DNA of 55,185 bases from an uncultured Spartobacteria bacterium (lineage in GTDB: Bacteria; Verrucomicrobiota; Verrucomicrobiia; Chthoniobacterales; Chthoniobacteraceae): contig CAIXGS010000079.1 in NCBI GenBank assembly GCA_903919125.1, positions 1-55,185 on the forward strand. Direction: 5' to 3'. Position 1 is the first letter of the stretch. Every line of letters begins with the position of its first letter. The position numbers and the translations under genes were made by a program. A model generated the notes under the pieces. It worked only from the letters and a program-made list of their open reading frames with translations, had not been told where the DNA came from and did not search any database. Of the stretch, positions 55,069 through 55,185 are shown piece by piece.

Positions 55069-55185
55069 TCATGATTTTCCGTAGGCTGCATGGTGCGGCA
55101 TCCGGTACAGGCCGTATCTTTCCCTCAGTTGTTCACGGGTGTGTTCGGGGGCGTATCGTCCTCGGATTTTGGCGTGTTTCTTCCA
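55069..55185 (-). CDS. C-terminal tail of a probable group II intron-encoded protein (cut by window edge)
   Basis: An open minus-strand frame enters from the window edge and ends at 55069 after 38 residues: WKKHAKIRGRYAPEHTREQL, then RERYGLYRMPHHAAYGKS. The basic, R-Y-G-L-Y-rich tail directly before a domain V-like hairpin is where the maturase/reverse transcriptase gene of a bacterial group II intron should end. The catalytic domains lie outside the window, so this cannot be confirmed here. Confidence 0.45.
   Translation of the reverse strand, partial: WKKHAKIRGRYAPEHTREQLRERYGLYRMPHHAAYGKS

Overview
This window reads as chromosomal DNA of a Verrucomicrobiota-like bacterium (Planctomycetota is the main alternative). 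The evidence is the mix of secreted 'planctomycete-type cytochrome' proteins (PSCyt1/DUF1549/DUF1553 and DUF1587-1595 architectures), their Tat-exported DUF1501/DUF1552 partners, three formylglycine sulfatases, two sialate-O-acetylesterase-like SGNH enzymes, and an HprK-HPr-EI set with no sugar permease. No rRNA, tRNA or CRISPR array was seen.

Layout. 1-4.4 kb is repeat-rich and holds a lipoprotein alpha/beta hydrolase, an AAA_14/DUF4143 ATPase and a small membrane protein. 4.5-13.4 kb (minus strand) holds a sulfatase, a DUF1501-PSD1 pair, and a LuxR-type regulator with a histidine kinase whose outer domains match a domain inside the PSD1 enzyme. 13.7-14.3 kb holds toxin-antitoxin relics. 14.4-20.4 kb holds a soluble MCP-like sensor, hprK, HPr, EI and a ComM-type ATPase. 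20.4-31.3 kb is a catabolic block: a GH99-like/esterase fusion, two sulfatases, two acetylesterases, and secreted beta-sandwich proteins. 31.4-33.6 kb is a patchwork of relics: a duplicated glycosidase fragment, an IntI-like recombinase fragment, a dead ParE-type TA pair, an attC-like site and an intact VapBC, the last part bounded by 33-bp direct repeats. 33.6-38.3 kb is a sulfur-linked cluster (CysK, porin, M14-like peptidase, sulfate-binding protein). 39.7-44.4 kb holds a DUF1552/DUF1592 module. 45.0-54.8 kb holds a beta-helix/PDZ protein, a decayed copy of the sulfur locus, a kinase-like protein, and a beta-propeller/PSD1/DUF1501 module. The right edge carries the 3' end of a probable group II intron on the minus strand.

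How the parts may work together. The secreted sulfatases, esterases, glycosidase-like and beta-helix proteins suggest use of a sulfated, acetylated polysaccharide, with the cytochrome/DUF1501 modules as co-located periplasmic systems of unknown chemistry. The kinase next to one module may sense the ligand that module handles. Superimposed on this is a dispersed repeat family with core GGGGACAGACACTT that lies at many borders of accessory and broken genes, including one clear inverted pair resembling a REPIN.

All protein calls come from reading motifs by eye; no database search was possible.
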